From contig JAMFRO010000088.1 of assembly GCA_026224825.1 (NCBI GenBank), forward strand, positions 83,327 through 147,326: a stretch of DNA of 64,000 nucleotides. The letters run 5' to 3'. The DNA comes from a bacterium. Lineage in GTDB: Bacteria; Pseudomonadota; Alphaproteobacteria; Acetobacterales; Acetobacteraceae. How positions within the stretch are numbered: position 1 is the stretch's first letter; every line of letters starts with the position of its first letter. The notes under the pieces were generated by a model. The model searched no databases. It saw nothing but the letters and a program-made list of their open reading frames with translations, and was not told the origin of the DNA. The translations under genes were made by a program, and so were the position numbers. This document shows, piece after piece, positions 1-8,883 of the stretch.

Positions 1-1378
1 TAATGTCGCTCAGCACTAAAGGTTTGCCGCCGACGTCGAACCTGCCCTCGGCCAGGTCGTTATTCAAAAACATGTGGCGCAGATATTCGATGTGCATGCG
101 GGCCGGCAGGCGCGTGCCATCGGCGTCCCAGGCCATCAGGTCGAAGGGTACATCCTGTTCGCCGAGCATATAGCAGCGGATTGCATGCGACCACAACAGA
201 TCATTGGATTGCAACATTTGAAACGCACCGCCCATTTGCGCGCTGTCGAGATAGCCCTGCGTCTGCATGATGTCCTGGAGGAAGCTCAACTGATCCTCTG
301 TGATGAAGAGTTGAAGCTCGCCAGCCTCGGTGAAATCAGTTTGGGCTGCAAAGAGTGACAGGCTGGCGAGGCGGTTGTCACCATCGCGCGCCATGGCGGC
401 GGCGGCGATGCTGAGCAAGGTGCCGCCAAGGCAGTAGCCGGTGGCATGGATTTTGACCTTGCCGCAGATTTTCTGCACCTCGTCTACGGCAGCCATGATA
501 CCCTGGGTGCGGTAATCGTCGAGCGAAGTGTCCCGCATGTCGGCCCCAGGGTTGCGCCAGGAGATGCAGAATACCGTGCGCCCTTGTGCCACCAGCCAGC
601 CGATCATCGAGTTGTTGGCGGAGAGATCGAGAATATAATATTTCATGATCCAGGCCGGCACAATCAGCACGGGTTCGGCGCTGGTTGTCTCTGTTTTGGG
701 TGAGTACTGGATCAGCTCCATAAGTGCGTTGCGGAACACCACTTTTCCGGGTGTCGCCGCGAGGTTTTCGCCGAGCTTGAAACCCTTTGCGGCGCCGCGG
801 GCTTGCGGTGCGGCCTTGTCGCGCATGAGGTTTTCCAGGCCGTTTAAAAGATTTTGGCCATGGCTGGTGCGGGTTGCGGCAATGACCTCGGGATTGAGCC
901 AGGGTATATTCGAAGGTGAAATCAGATCAAGGAACTGCCGTGTTGTGAAAGCGACCATTTTTGCGTTCGGCGGGCTGACACCGCGCGGTGCATGAACAGA
1001 TTGGTCCCACCATTCCTCGCCAAGCAGCACCGATTGTACGAGCAGGTTATAGGGTGGTTTTTGCCAGGCTGGGTCAGAGAAGCGATGATCTTCAGGCTTT
1101 GCGGCAATCGATGTCTCGCCGCCTGCCATCGTAGCGGCCAGGCGTTGCCATTGTTTCAAGGCCGATTGGCCAAGTGCCGCCGTTGTGAATGGGGCGTCCA
1201 CCGCATGGGCGGCCCAATCCATGAACGCCAGCGCCAATGTGCTGGGGGAGCGGCCGCCGGTGAAGCGGCTCTGCCAGGCGTGCAGAATGCGGTCCAGATC
1301 TTGCGGCGTGGCGCGGGCCGGTTCGTGCCCGGCCACAGGTGCTGCAGGCGGCTTGGTTTGCATCGGCACATCTGACAT
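1..1378 (-). CDS. phaC: Class I poly(3-hydroxyalkanoate) synthase PhaC (3' end outside the window)
   Basis: Polymerises hydroxyacyl-CoA into storage polyester on the granule surface. The frame is open from an ATG at 1378, with AAGAGGA about ten bases upstream, to the window edge, giving 459 codons of the usual roughly 590. The N-terminal PhaC domain is recognisable by HGQNLLNGLENL and by WWDQSVHAPRGV. The alpha/beta-hydrolase core has the lipase-like box GYCLGG with the nucleophile Cys near residue 313, where class I synthases carry it. A later stretch, LPARMHIEYLRHMFLNN, is also typical of the class. A putative FNR box at 1434-1447 suggests induction at low oxygen. The C-terminal Asp and His of the triad lie beyond the window. 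Confidence 0.93.
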   Translation of the reverse strand, partial: MSDVPMQTKPPAAPVAGHEPARATPQDLDRILHAWQSRFTGGRSPSTLALAFMDWAAHAVDAPFTTAALGQSALKQWQRLAATMAGGETSIAAKPEDHRFSDPAWQKPPYNLLVQSVLLGEEWWDQSVHAPRGVSPPNAKMVAFTTRQFLDLISPSNIPWLNPEVIAATRTSHGQNLLNGLENLMRDKAAPQARGAAKGFKLGENLAATPGKVVFRNALMELIQYSPKTETTSAEPVLIVPAWIMKYYILDLSANNSMIGWLVAQGRTVFCISWRNPGADMRDTSLDDYRTQGIMAAVDEVQKICGKVKIHATGYCLGGTLLSIAAAAMARDGDNRLASLSLFAAQTDFTEAGELQLFITEDQLSFLQDIMQTQGYLDSAQMGGAFQMLQSNDLLWSHAIRCYMLGEQDVPFDLMAWDADGTRLPARMHIEYLRHMFLNNDLAEGRFDVGGKPLVLSDI

Positions 1379-1433
1379 GGCGCGGTCCTCTTGAGCGGTT
1401 TACCGCTTATGCTGCCGGACGTTCGATCATGCC

Positions 1434-1447
1434 TTGATGCAGATCAT
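1434..1447 (-). promoter_or_regulatory. Putative FNR/FixK box upstream of phaC
   Basis: TTGATGCAGATCAT matches TTGAT-N4-ATCAA at nine of ten defined positions. Its centre is 62 bases before the phaC start, which would suit activation at about -41 with a short leader. An FNR-type regulator is encoded at 4932-5735. Assignment is by consensus only. Confidence 0.55.
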
Positions 1448-1458
1448 GCCTGATGATT

Positions 1459-2400
1459 TTATGCGGTGCAGGAGATGCTGGGCTCATCCGCGGCTATAAT
1501 CGTTCCCGCTGTTTGGCGGATGATTGAAATGGCGTCGGCAAGCTCGCCGATGCCTGCGGTGCGGCCCGAAACATTCACAAAATCGCAGGCGGCCTGCACT
1601 TTTGGTCCCATGGAACCCGCTTTGAATGCGGCTGTTTGCGCTGCCAGAGACCGGGGATTTGCCCGGGTGATCTGGCGGGTATGAGCCGTGCCGAAATCCA
1701 GATATACGCCGCTGACATCGGTGAGCATGATGAACATATCGGCTTCGATCTGTGCTGCGAGTAAAGCGCTGGTGGCGTCTTTATCGATGACCGCTTCGAC
1801 GCCGGTGAGTTTGCCGTCGGGCGCCGCGCATACGGGTATACCGCCGCCGCCGGCGCAGATGACAACCACACCGGCATTAGCCAGCCGCCGTATTGAGGCG
1901 ATTTCCACAATCCCGAGCGCTTTCGGCGAGGCCACGACGCGGCGCCAGAATTTTCCATCCGGCGCGATCGACCAATGATGCCGCGCAGCCATTTGGTGTG
2001 CCGCCGCTTCGTCATATAATGGACCGACAGGCTTGACCGGTGTTGTAAACGCCGGATCGGTTGGATCGACCAGGGTTTGCGTCAGCAGGGTCACAATTTC
2101 GGTGCCACGGGGCAGGGCATTACGCAGTGCCAGCTCTATGGCATAGCCTACCCAGCCTTCGCTTTCCGCATCGAGTACGTCCAGCGGCAGGGCTGATTCA
2201 GCCGGGCCGGCCGCGGATTGCAAGGCAAGCAAGCCCACCTGTGGGCCGTTGCCATGGGTGATGACCAGATTATGGCCAGCCGCGGCAATATCCGCCAGAA
2301 CCCGTGCCGCGATATCGATGTTATGTTGTTGAGCCGTGGCGGAGAGTACCTGCCCCCGTCGCAACAGTGCATTGCCTCCGAGAGCGATTACGATACGCAT
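1459..2400 (-). CDS. arcC: Carbamate kinase, arginine deiminase pathway
   Basis: Transfers the phosphate of carbamoyl phosphate to ADP, giving ATP, ammonia and CO2; it is the energy-yielding last step of the arginine deiminase pathway. The 313 residues match the family length. The amino-acid kinase fold shows an N-terminal GGNALL, then ITHGNGPQVG near residue 50 and a Gly-rich CAGGGGIPV loop. It is the last gene of arcA-arcB-arcC and starts five bases after the arcB stop, so it is co-transcribed. Product assignment is firm. Confidence 0.96.
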   Translation of the reverse strand: MRIVIALGGNALLRRGQVLSATAQQHNIDIAARVLADIAAAGHNLVITHGNGPQVGLLALQSAAGPAESALPLDVLDAESEGWVGYAIELALRNALPRGTEIVTLLTQTLVDPTDPAFTTPVKPVGPLYDEAAAHQMAARHHWSIAPDGKFWRRVVASPKALGIVEIASIRRLANAGVVVICAGGGGIPVCAAPDGKLTGVEAVIDKDATSALLAAQIEADMFIMLTDVSGVYLDFGTAHTRQITRANPRSLAAQTAAFKAGSMGPKVQAACDFVNVSGRTAGIGELADAISIIRQTAGTIIAADEPSISCTA

Positions 2401-2405
2401 ATGGT

Positions 2406-3404
2406 TCAGCCCAGCGTCGCGATAAGGATCGCTTTGATCGCATGCATGCGGTTTTCCGCCTGGTCGAAGACAATCGAGGCGGGACTTTCAAACACCTCGT
2501 CCGTAACTTCCATTGCGGGGAGGCCAAAGCGTTTGGCGATGTCCCTTCCCATGGTGGTTTCGGTGTTATGAAAGGCAGGCAGGCAGTGCATGAATTTGGT
2601 GAACTCGTTGCTGGTTGCCGCCATCAGTGCGGCATTGACCTGATACGGCTTCAGCAATTTTATCCGGTCCTCCCACAAAGCCTGATCTTCCCCCATCGAG
2701 AGCCAGACGTCGGTGTAGATGAAATCCACCCCATCGACGGCGCCATGTGGATTATCGTTATAGGTAACGGATCCGCCCGTGGCTTCGCCGATGGTGCGCA
2801 GATGTTCAATGAAGGATCCGTCCGGCCGCAGTGAAGGCGGTGCGCCGATGCAAAGCCGCATCCCCATTTTAGCGGCGCCGACAGCAAGTGATTTTGCCAT
2901 GTTATTCCGCCCATCGCCCATGAAAGCAAAGCGGATATCCGAGAGATGCTTATGGGTGTATTCACGCATCGTCATGAAATCGGCCAGGATCTGGGTTGGG
3001 TGGGAATCTTCGGTGAGACCATTATAAACCGGCACGCCGGCGTATTTTCCCAGCGTTTCGACATCGCTTTGGGCGAAGCCGCGAAACTCAATCGCGTCGA
3101 ACATCCGCCCCAATACCCGTGCTGTGTCCTTTACTGACTCGGATTGCCCTATATGGCTGCCGCTCGGCCCCATATAGGTAACATGGGCGCCTTGGTCATG
3201 TGCTGCCACTTCGAATCCGCTGCGGGTGCGTGTAGAATCTTTCTCGAATATTAGCGCGATGTTTTTGCCTTTGAGCTGAGGCATTTCAAACCCGCCGCGT
3301 TTGGCGGATTTGAGATCCTTTGCCATGCCGAGCAGATAGCGCAGTTCCGCCGGTTCGAAATCATCGAGAGCGAGAAGATTCCGGCCGCGAAGATTGATAG
3401 CCAT
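2406..3404 (-). CDS. arcB: Ornithine carbamoyltransferase, catabolic type by context
   Basis: Phosphorolyses citrulline to ornithine and carbamoyl phosphate in the arginine deiminase pathway (the anabolic enzyme runs the reverse). The 332 residues carry the carbamoyl-phosphate motif STRTR at 57-61 and the ornithine-site motif HCLPAFHN at 273-280. The catabolic role is inferred from its position between arcA and arcC; sequence alone does not separate argF from arcB here. The gap to arcA is 25 bases. Confidence 0.94.
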   Translation of the reverse strand: MAINLRGRNLLALDDFEPAELRYLLGMAKDLKSAKRGGFEMPQLKGKNIALIFEKDSTRTRSGFEVAAHDQGAHVTYMGPSGSHIGQSESVKDTARVLGRMFDAIEFRGFAQSDVETLGKYAGVPVYNGLTEDSHPTQILADFMTMREYTHKHLSDIRFAFMGDGRNNMAKSLAVGAAKMGMRLCIGAPPSLRPDGSFIEHLRTIGEATGGSVTYNDNPHGAVDGVDFIYTDVWLSMGEDQALWEDRIKLLKPYQVNAALMAATSNEFTKFMHCLPAFHNTETTMGRDIAKRFGLPAMEVTDEVFESPASIVFDQAENRMHAIKAILIATLG

Positions 3405-3429
3405 GGGTATGGTCCTTGTTGATTAGAGG

Positions 3430-4671
3430 CTAAATCGCGTCACGGCTGATCGGGCAGCTCATGCAATGCCCACCCCCGCGCCCGCGGCCAAGCTCCGAGC
3501 CATTGATGGTTATGACCTCGATGCCGGCCTTGCGCAGCAATGTGTTGGTGTAGACGTTGCGGTCATAGCCGATAACCACACCCGGGGAGATGGCGAGAAC
3601 ATTGTTGCCGTCGTCCCATTGTTCACGTTCGGCTTCGAAGGAGTCGCCGCCCGTTGCGATCGTGCGCAGTCCGGGAATACCAATGGCCTCTGCTACAACC
3701 TCGACAAAGCATTTGGTTTCGGCCACCACGGTGACATTTTTACCATCATCGGATGGGTAAATTGAATATGGCTTGATATGGTCGACAATGTCTGGAAAAA
3801 TTGTCACCAGGTCGCGGTCGCAAAATGAGAAGACAGTATCCAGGTGCATGTTGCTTCTGTCGCGCGGCATTTGTGCAGCAATCACGCGCTTTGCCGCGCC
3901 ATGCTTGAACAGGCGCAGAGCATATTCGGTAACCGTCTGAGGGGTTGAGCGTTCACCCATGCCGATAAGCACCACACCATCGGTCAGCATCATGACATCG
4001 CCACCCTCAACGCTCATATCGCCCAGATGCTCCTCTGAAGCGTCGAGGTAGCGGGTAAACGTGGCGGCTTTAAAGCGCGGGTGAAAGCGATAGACAGCCG
4101 ACAGATTTGTTGCCTCCGGCCGGCGCGCTGGCCAATACATCGGGTTGATGAAAACGCCTTGACCGACCCAGCAGGAGCTATCGCGGGTGAAGAGTTGGTT
4201 GGGTAATGGCGGCAGAATGAATTCGTGCGCCGCGCGCGTCACGGCAAATAATCCGCGTGGGGAAAACGGTAATTCAGCGCGTACAATACCACCCACCAGA
4301 TATGCCGCGAGCTGTACGGCCGGCATTTCGTCAAGCCAGGCGCGAACCTCACCCGCGGTGCCGTGCCCCAGATGTGTAACATCAGCGCGCCGGTCCAACA
4401 GCCAACGTCGTGCTTTTGGATCAGCCATTGTTTCGGCCAGCATCGCGCCGAACTCGTGAACGATTACATTGCGGTCGCGCAGGGCATCAACGAAAGCATC
4501 GTGCTCCTGCCGGGCTTCTTTTACCCAAATCACGTCGTCGAAGAGCAGTTCGTGGCAGTTACCTGGCGTAAGCCGGGTAAGGCTGAGGTCGGGCCGGTGA
4601 ACCAGCACTTCCCGCAATGCACCGACCTCGGAATAGACACCAAGCTGCGCGACGGTTATGTGAGTGTCCAT
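3430..4671 (-). CDS. arcA: Arginine deiminase
   Basis: Hydrolyses arginine to citrulline and ammonia, the first step of the arginine deiminase pathway, which yields ATP without respiration and neutralises the cytoplasm. The 413 residues match bacterial deiminases. Visible are [13 protein letters not shown] at the N terminus, the substrate-site stretch [25 protein letters not shown] and the C-terminal GGGHCMSCP with the catalytic Cys at about 403. First gene of the arc operon. A perfect FNR box lies at 4840-4853, leaving a leader of roughly 130 bases. No arginine/ornithine antiporter gene (arcD) is next to it. Confidence 0.97.
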   Translation of the reverse strand: MDTHITVAQLGVYSEVGALREVLVHRPDLSLTRLTPGNCHELLFDDVIWVKEARQEHDAFVDALRDRNVIVHEFGAMLAETMADPKARRWLLDRRADVTHLGHGTAGEVRAWLDEMPAVQLAAYLVGGIVRAELPFSPRGLFAVTRAAHEFILPPLPNQLFTRDSSCWVGQGVFINPMYWPARRPEATNLSAVYRFHPRFKAATFTRYLDASEEHLGDMSVEGGDVMMLTDGVVLIGMGERSTPQTVTEYALRLFKHGAAKRVIAAQMPRDRSNMHLDTVFSFCDRDLVTIFPDIVDHIKPYSIYPSDDGKNVTVVAETKCFVEVVAEAIGIPGLRTIATGGDSFEAEREQWDDGNNVLAISPGVVIGYDRNVYTNTLLRKAGIEVITINGSELGRGRGGGHCMSCPISRDAI

Positions 4672-4839
4672 TTACATGCTCCTCAGAATGCGGGGAATGA
4701 AAGTTTCCTGATGCCTGCTGCATGAGGAGGGCCCGATTTCCACCCGGACGGGATTAAAATTGTTCTTCAACCATTGAGCCGTGAGCATTGGCGCACTCCT
4801 TCAGTACCGCCATACTGGCCGGCTGGTGGGAGATTGTCG

Positions 4840-4853
4840 TTGATCTCGATCAA
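4840..4853 (-). promoter_or_regulatory. Perfect FNR box upstream of arcA
   Basis: TTGATCTCGATCAA is an exact match to TTGAT-N4-ATCAA. It lies between the fnr-type gene and arcA, 169 bases before the arcA start. This is the strongest regulatory match in the window. Confidence 0.8.
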
Positions 4854-4854
4854 T

Positions 4855-4918
4855 CTCCACAAAGCCACGGCTCCACAAAGCGACGGCTCCACAAAGCCAC
4901 GGCTCCACAAAGCCATGC
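4855..4918. repeat. Four tandem copies of a 16-bp unit
   Basis: The unit CTCCACAAAGCCACGG occurs at 4855, 4871 (one change), 4887 and 4903 (ends differ), with no spacers. It abuts the FNR box and fills the space up to the regulator gene stop. Period 16 is not a multiple of three. It could be a slippage array or repeated protein-binding sites; function unknown. Confidence 0.9.
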
Positions 4919-4931
4919 CGCCGCAGTATCG

Positions 4932-5735
4932 TTATCGGTCGCCAGCGGTAAGGGCGGCGACACGCTGCGGTTTAAGGAGGGTTACCTCGTGAACATCGGT
5001 GAATGCGATCAGGCCGTCACGTTTCAACTGACTAAAGGAACGGGAGACCGTTTCAATTGTCAGCCCGAGATAATCGGCAAGATCGGTGCGGCTCATCGGT
5101 AAGGACAGTTTTGCGGCGGCCGGTTTTGATGCGCCCACCGGGAATGGTTCGCTTCTTTCCAGCCATGACATCAGGAAGCTGGTCACCCGCTCGATCGCGG
5201 TTTTCCGGCCTAGCAAAAGCATCTGTTCCTGCGCAATCACCATTTCATGCGTTGCAACATCCAGTAGCTTTCTTTCAAGTGCTGGAAATTCTGCGAACAC
5301 CTGCAGCAGCGGCGCCCGCTCAAACCGGCAGAGATTCACATCAGTGATGGCTTCCGCGCTGAAAGCGTATTGCGCCGATACCGCCAAGCCAAGAAAATCC
5401 CCGACGCCCATGAAGCCTGTGACCTGCCGCCGGCCATCCGCCAGCGACTTGAATACACGTACATTGCCTTGATTGACGTCATAAAAGTGACTAGCGGGAT
5501 CGCCTTCTTCTATAAAAGTTTTACCGGCAGGGATAACCACACGCTGCGCCACACGCGCCAGAAACCCGATGTCTTCATCGGAAAGCGCATCGCACAGACC
5601 CACATGCCGGGCGTCACAATCCTCGCACTGGCCGGATGTTGGGCTATTGACGGGGTTTATCGTTATCGGCCGGCGGGCGAAAGGCACATCTCGCATGGTG
5701 ATTGGGTCCAAGCTCATGTTGCAGGGTATATGCAC
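4932..5735 (-). CDS. FNR-type Crp-family transcriptional regulator with iron-sulfur cysteines
   Basis: Predicted oxygen-sensing activator of the FnrN/AadR type. The N terminus has Cys37-x2-Cys40-x7-Cys48 and there is a fourth Cys at 136 in the effector-domain loop, the set needed for a 4Fe-4S cluster in this subgroup. Residues 55-160 form the cyclic-nucleotide-like beta-roll. The C-terminal helix-turn-helix carries ETVSR at 228-232, the recognition helix that reads TTGAT half sites. The GTG at 5735 gives 267 residues, but ATG codons at residues 7 and 14 are possible starts and no clear ribosome site decides. It is upstream of arcABC on the same strand and is the obvious candidate for the four FNR boxes nearby. 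Confidence 0.88.
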   Translation of the reverse strand: MHIPCNMSLDPITMRDVPFARRPITINPVNSPTSGQCEDCDARHVGLCDALSDEDIGFLARVAQRVVIPAGKTFIEEGDPASHFYDVNQGNVRVFKSLADGRRQVTGFMGVGDFLGLAVSAQYAFSAEAITDVNLCRFERAPLLQVFAEFPALERKLLDVATHEMVIAQEQMLLLGRKTAIERVTSFLMSWLERSEPFPVGASKPAAAKLSLPMSRTDLADYLGLTIETVSRSFSQLKRDGLIAFTDVHEVTLLKPQRVAALTAGDR

Positions 5736-5813
5736 CAGAATGAGATTCTTGGCCAGTGAGCATAATCTATCTCTCGGTACTGGCCCATGTCGGTTCTCAT
5801 AAAAGGCAGCGGC

Positions 5814-5827
5814 TTGCGCTAAATCAA
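5814..5827 (+). promoter_or_regulatory. Putative FNR box between the divergent fnr-type and acyltransferase-like genes
   Basis: TTGCGCTAAATCAA has one perfect half site (ATCAA) and TTGCG in the other. It lies 48 bases before the start at 5875 and about 80 before the regulator start, so it could serve the plus-strand gene, autoregulation or both. Confidence 0.5.
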
Positions 5828-5874
5828 AGCAGAGATATCGATATCGGCTAAAGTCCTGCTCTTAAGGGGGTTTT

Positions 5875-6402
5875 ATGCCTGATTATATTGTTGAAGCTTT
5901 ATCACGAATGGCGATCAGCGATGCCTTTCCAATGATGCATCTGGTGATGCCTAAGCTGGATTTGCAGTCGTGGCAACGCTTCGCGCGCTTCACATTACAC
6001 ACAAGCCGGGACAGACCGGCCGGTATATTAATTGTGAGACGCAGTGCCCGTCGTCATATTTGTGGCTTGGTGTGTTACCGGCTGGCGGTTGACCCGACGT
6101 ATGGCCGGATCATCCAGGCGTGCCATCTTACAGGGATCGACATCCTCAACCCTCGGCCCATCGTTTTATTGTTGCTCCAACATCTGGGCGTGCTGGCGCG
6201 GTCAAATGGCTGCACCACTGTACATATTCGAATTCCGAATGATGCGTTGGCGGCAAGTTTGCGGTCTGGCATCTTGGGAGGGTGCGGTTTCCACACACGC
6301 GTTTGCTGCTCGCTCGACATTGAATTGGCGCTAAAAGAATCGCTGCCAGGCGAAGTGATGCGCGTAGAATATATTGCAAAAGATACGCCGGTAGCCAGTT
6401 GA
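5875..6402 (+). CDS. Uncharacterised protein, possibly GNAT-fold acyltransferase
   Basis: A 175-residue soluble protein preceded by AAGGGGG. It is not assigned to a family with confidence. The second half has a GNAT-like flavour: a beta strand and helix (RPIVLLLLQHLGVLARSNG), then VHIRIPNDALAASLRS and a terminal GCGFHTR resembling the NxxAxxLYxxxGF end of that fold. No signal peptide or membrane segment is seen. It lies alone between two arginine-catabolism genes and behind a putative FNR box, so an anaerobic role is plausible but inferred. Confidence 0.6.
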   Translation: MPDYIVEALSRMAISDAFPMMHLVMPKLDLQSWQRFARFTLHTSRDRPAGILIVRRSARRHICGLVCYRLAVDPTYGRIIQACHLTGIDILNPRPIVLLLLQHLGVLARSNGCTTVHIRIPNDALAASLRSGILGGCGFHTRVCCSLDIELALKESLPGEVMRVEYIAKDTPVAS

Positions 6403-6427
6403 GGTAACGGCGTATCATTATGGTGAT

Positions 6428-8731
6428 TTAATGTGTAGGGGGCAGCGTTTTCAGGCAAAGCGCGTGATACAATCCCGACTTGACTTCAATTCCATGAATA
6501 TCGTGCGTGAAGCCCGGAAAACGCTGATCGAAAGTTTCAAGCGCATGGAGATAATCGAGCGCGGCACCATCCTTGGCACCGGCTGATTCGCCGGGCATCA
6601 ACAAGGGTATGCCGGGCGGGTAAGGTACAATGCCGGTTGCCAGCGTACGTCCCGCCACCTGTTCCAGGGGCAATTGTTCAACATTGCCGCGGACGAGCTG
6701 CTCATAGGCGTGTACCGGAGAGCAGATTGGTAGCGGCAAACTGCCAAAAGCATTTTTGAGTAGAGTGCCGATACGCAGTTCCTGCATTTCGCGATACATT
6801 TCATCGGCCAGATCTTTTAGGCCCAGTGCACCGTAGCGTGCTGGGTGAGAGGCGCCCAGCGCGGGCAGTACGTGCGTCAGCGGCGCGTTGGCATCATAAT
6901 CGCGCTTGAAATCCAGCAGTGCGTTTATCAAGCTGCCCCACTTGCCTTTGGTGACGCCAATGGAGAACAGGAACAGGATGGTGTAGTCTGCGGTCTTTTC
7001 GGGAATGATGCCCTGTTGATCCAGATATGCCGTCACCAGTCCCGCGGGTATGCCAAAGTTTGATCCGGTATCGATTAACCCGCCAGGGCAAACGACGGAT
7101 ACTTTGATCGGGTCCAACATGCAGAACCCAGGTTCGATATCGCCAAAACCGTGCCATGCCGCCTTTGGTTTGAGCAGCCAGTTTGCCGGGTCTTCAATCA
7201 ACCGCTCAGGTGAGGCAGCGTGAAATGCAGTTTGCATGCCGGTGCCATCGTCGCCGGTATCCGGCTGCCAGGCACCGAAGAACCAGTCGTTTTTGTCTGC
7301 GAACTCGGCCTGCAACCTTGCCAGCATTTGCCGGAAACCTACCGCCTCGCGGATCGCTTCGGTCGTCAACGCAAGCCCGCCACCGCCATCCATCATTGCG
7401 GCACTTACGTCGTTCGAGGCGATAATCGCATATTGCGGCGAGGTGGAGGCATGCATCATGAAGGCTTCATTGAACCGGTCATGCGGCACAGGGCTACGGC
7501 CGTCCCGAACATGGATCATCGACGCCTGGGACAGGGCGGCGAGCAGTTTATGTGTCGATTGAGTTGCAAATATCGTTGGGCCGGCTTTATCATATTCCGC
7601 CAGTTTGCCGCGCATCGCATGACGGTCCTGATAGATCGGGTTGAAGCGGGCATAGCCAAACCAGGCTTCGTCGAACAGCATGCGATCCACGGATTGCCCG
7701 AGCAGGTTTTGAACGTGCGCGACGTTATAGCAGAGGCCATCGTAAGTGGAATTGGTGACCACAGCGAAGGCCGGCGTCTGGTCCGGAATGTCATGCATCA
7801 ACGGATTCGCGTTGATCGCCGCCAGGATGGATTCTGGGGTAAAATCTCCGGAACGAATGGGACCGATGATGCCCAGGTGGTTGCGCGTAGGAATGAGATA
7901 AGTGGGTATAGCGCCAGTAAGTGTCATCGCATGTTCGATCGACTTATGACAATTGCGGTCGCAGAGTGTGGCCTGGTTTCGCGTTACATTGGCCATCAGA
8001 ACAACGCGGTTGGAAGTGGAAGTGCCGTTGGTGACAAAATAGCTGCGGTCGGCACCAAAAACGCGTGCGGCATTTGCTTCCGCGGCACCGATAGGGCCTG
8101 AATGGTCGAGTAGAGAGCCCAACTCTCCCACCGATACGGATAGATCAGAGCGCAGAAGATTTTCACCGAAATAGGAGAAGAATGCCTGACCAACGGGTGA
8201 TTTCAGAAAACCGGTGCCCCCGGTATGGCCTGGCGTATGCCAGGAATATTCATGTAGTTGCGCAAAATCAACCAGTGCGCGGAACATGGGCGGCAGAAGC
8301 TGGGCTTGATAACGCTTGATTGCCGCGACAATGCGTCCGGCGACAAAGTCTGGCGTGTCTTCCAGGAGCCAGATGAAATCATCCGCCTGTTGCATGGCCT
8401 GTGCTGGTATGCTTGCCGCCATGCTACGATCGGCCAGCAGGAATATCGGCATTTCAGCATTATGGGCTCGAAGTTTCTGCAAAAGCCCGATGGCCTCGCT
8501 TCTGTCGTTGCCGGTTCCAATATCCCAGTCGATGATCGCGCATTGCAGAGAGGCATCAGAGCTGACCGAGGCGGCGCCATCGTTTGCTGTCACGGAAATG
8601 GTCAACGCCACGCCGTTCGTCTCGAGCATTTGGGCAAGTGCCCCTAAAGCGCGGCCAGATGCAGTAGGATTATAAAATTCATCATCGATGATAATCGCGC
8701 GCATAGCCATCTTGTCGCTGCTGGACGCCAT
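6428..8731 (-). CDS. Biodegradative Orn/Lys/Arg decarboxylase, probably arginine decarboxylase (acid-resistance type)
   Basis: A PLP enzyme of 767 residues, the size of AdiA-type inducible decarboxylases. It has an N-terminal receiver-like wing domain (MRAIIIDDE, then IIDWDIG). The catalytic core shows EYSWHTPGHTGG, FVTNGTSTSNRV, the PLP Asp in FDEAWFGYARF and the PLP lysine in STHK near residue 394. The start at 8731 was chosen over an upstream in-frame start because AGGAG lies about eight bases before it. Such enzymes consume a cytoplasmic proton per decarboxylation. Substrate is inferred from the adjoining arginine deiminase genes; lysine or ornithine is not excluded. No antiporter gene adjoins. 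Confidence 0.85.
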   Translation of the reverse strand: MASSSDKMAMRAIIIDDEFYNPTASGRALGALAQMLETNGVALTISVTANDGAASVSSDASLQCAIIDWDIGTGNDRSEAIGLLQKLRAHNAEMPIFLLADRSMAASIPAQAMQQADDFIWLLEDTPDFVAGRIVAAIKRYQAQLLPPMFRALVDFAQLHEYSWHTPGHTGGTGFLKSPVGQAFFSYFGENLLRSDLSVSVGELGSLLDHSGPIGAAEANAARVFGADRSYFVTNGTSTSNRVVLMANVTRNQATLCDRNCHKSIEHAMTLTGAIPTYLIPTRNHLGIIGPIRSGDFTPESILAAINANPLMHDIPDQTPAFAVVTNSTYDGLCYNVAHVQNLLGQSVDRMLFDEAWFGYARFNPIYQDRHAMRGKLAEYDKAGPTIFATQSTHKLLAALSQASMIHVRDGRSPVPHDRFNEAFMMHASTSPQYAIIASNDVSAAMMDGGGGLALTTEAIREAVGFRQMLARLQAEFADKNDWFFGAWQPDTGDDGTGMQTAFHAASPERLIEDPANWLLKPKAAWHGFGDIEPGFCMLDPIKVSVVCPGGLIDTGSNFGIPAGLVTAYLDQQGIIPEKTADYTILFLFSIGVTKGKWGSLINALLDFKRDYDANAPLTHVLPALGASHPARYGALGLKDLADEMYREMQELRIGTLLKNAFGSLPLPICSPVHAYEQLVRGNVEQLPLEQVAGRTLATGIVPYPPGIPLLMPGESAGAKDGAALDYLHALETFDQRFPGFTHDIHGIEVKSGLYHALCLKTLPPTH

Positions 8732-8792
8732 CTTGGAAACTCCTGGGCGGTTCGGGTTATGCACAGCCGTACTGTTCCCAGCCGCATTCACA

Positions 8793-8806
8793 ATGATCTG
8801 TATCAA
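8793..8806 (-). promoter_or_regulatory. Putative FNR box upstream of the decarboxylase
   Basis: ATGATCTGTATCAA on the plus strand reads TTGATACAGATCAT on the coding strand, nine of ten defined positions. Its centre is 69 bases from the chosen start, matching the geometry at phaC. Confidence 0.55.
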
Positions 8807-8883
8807 CGCCAGGGGGCACTCTGGGTCTCCAGCGCCGTCATGCAACTCCACGCAAAGTGCCGCCCGGCACCTGTCAACCGGTG

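Noticed and set aside
4855..4918. A CRISPR array
   Set aside because: The 16-bp units are directly adjacent with no spacers, and no cas genes are near.
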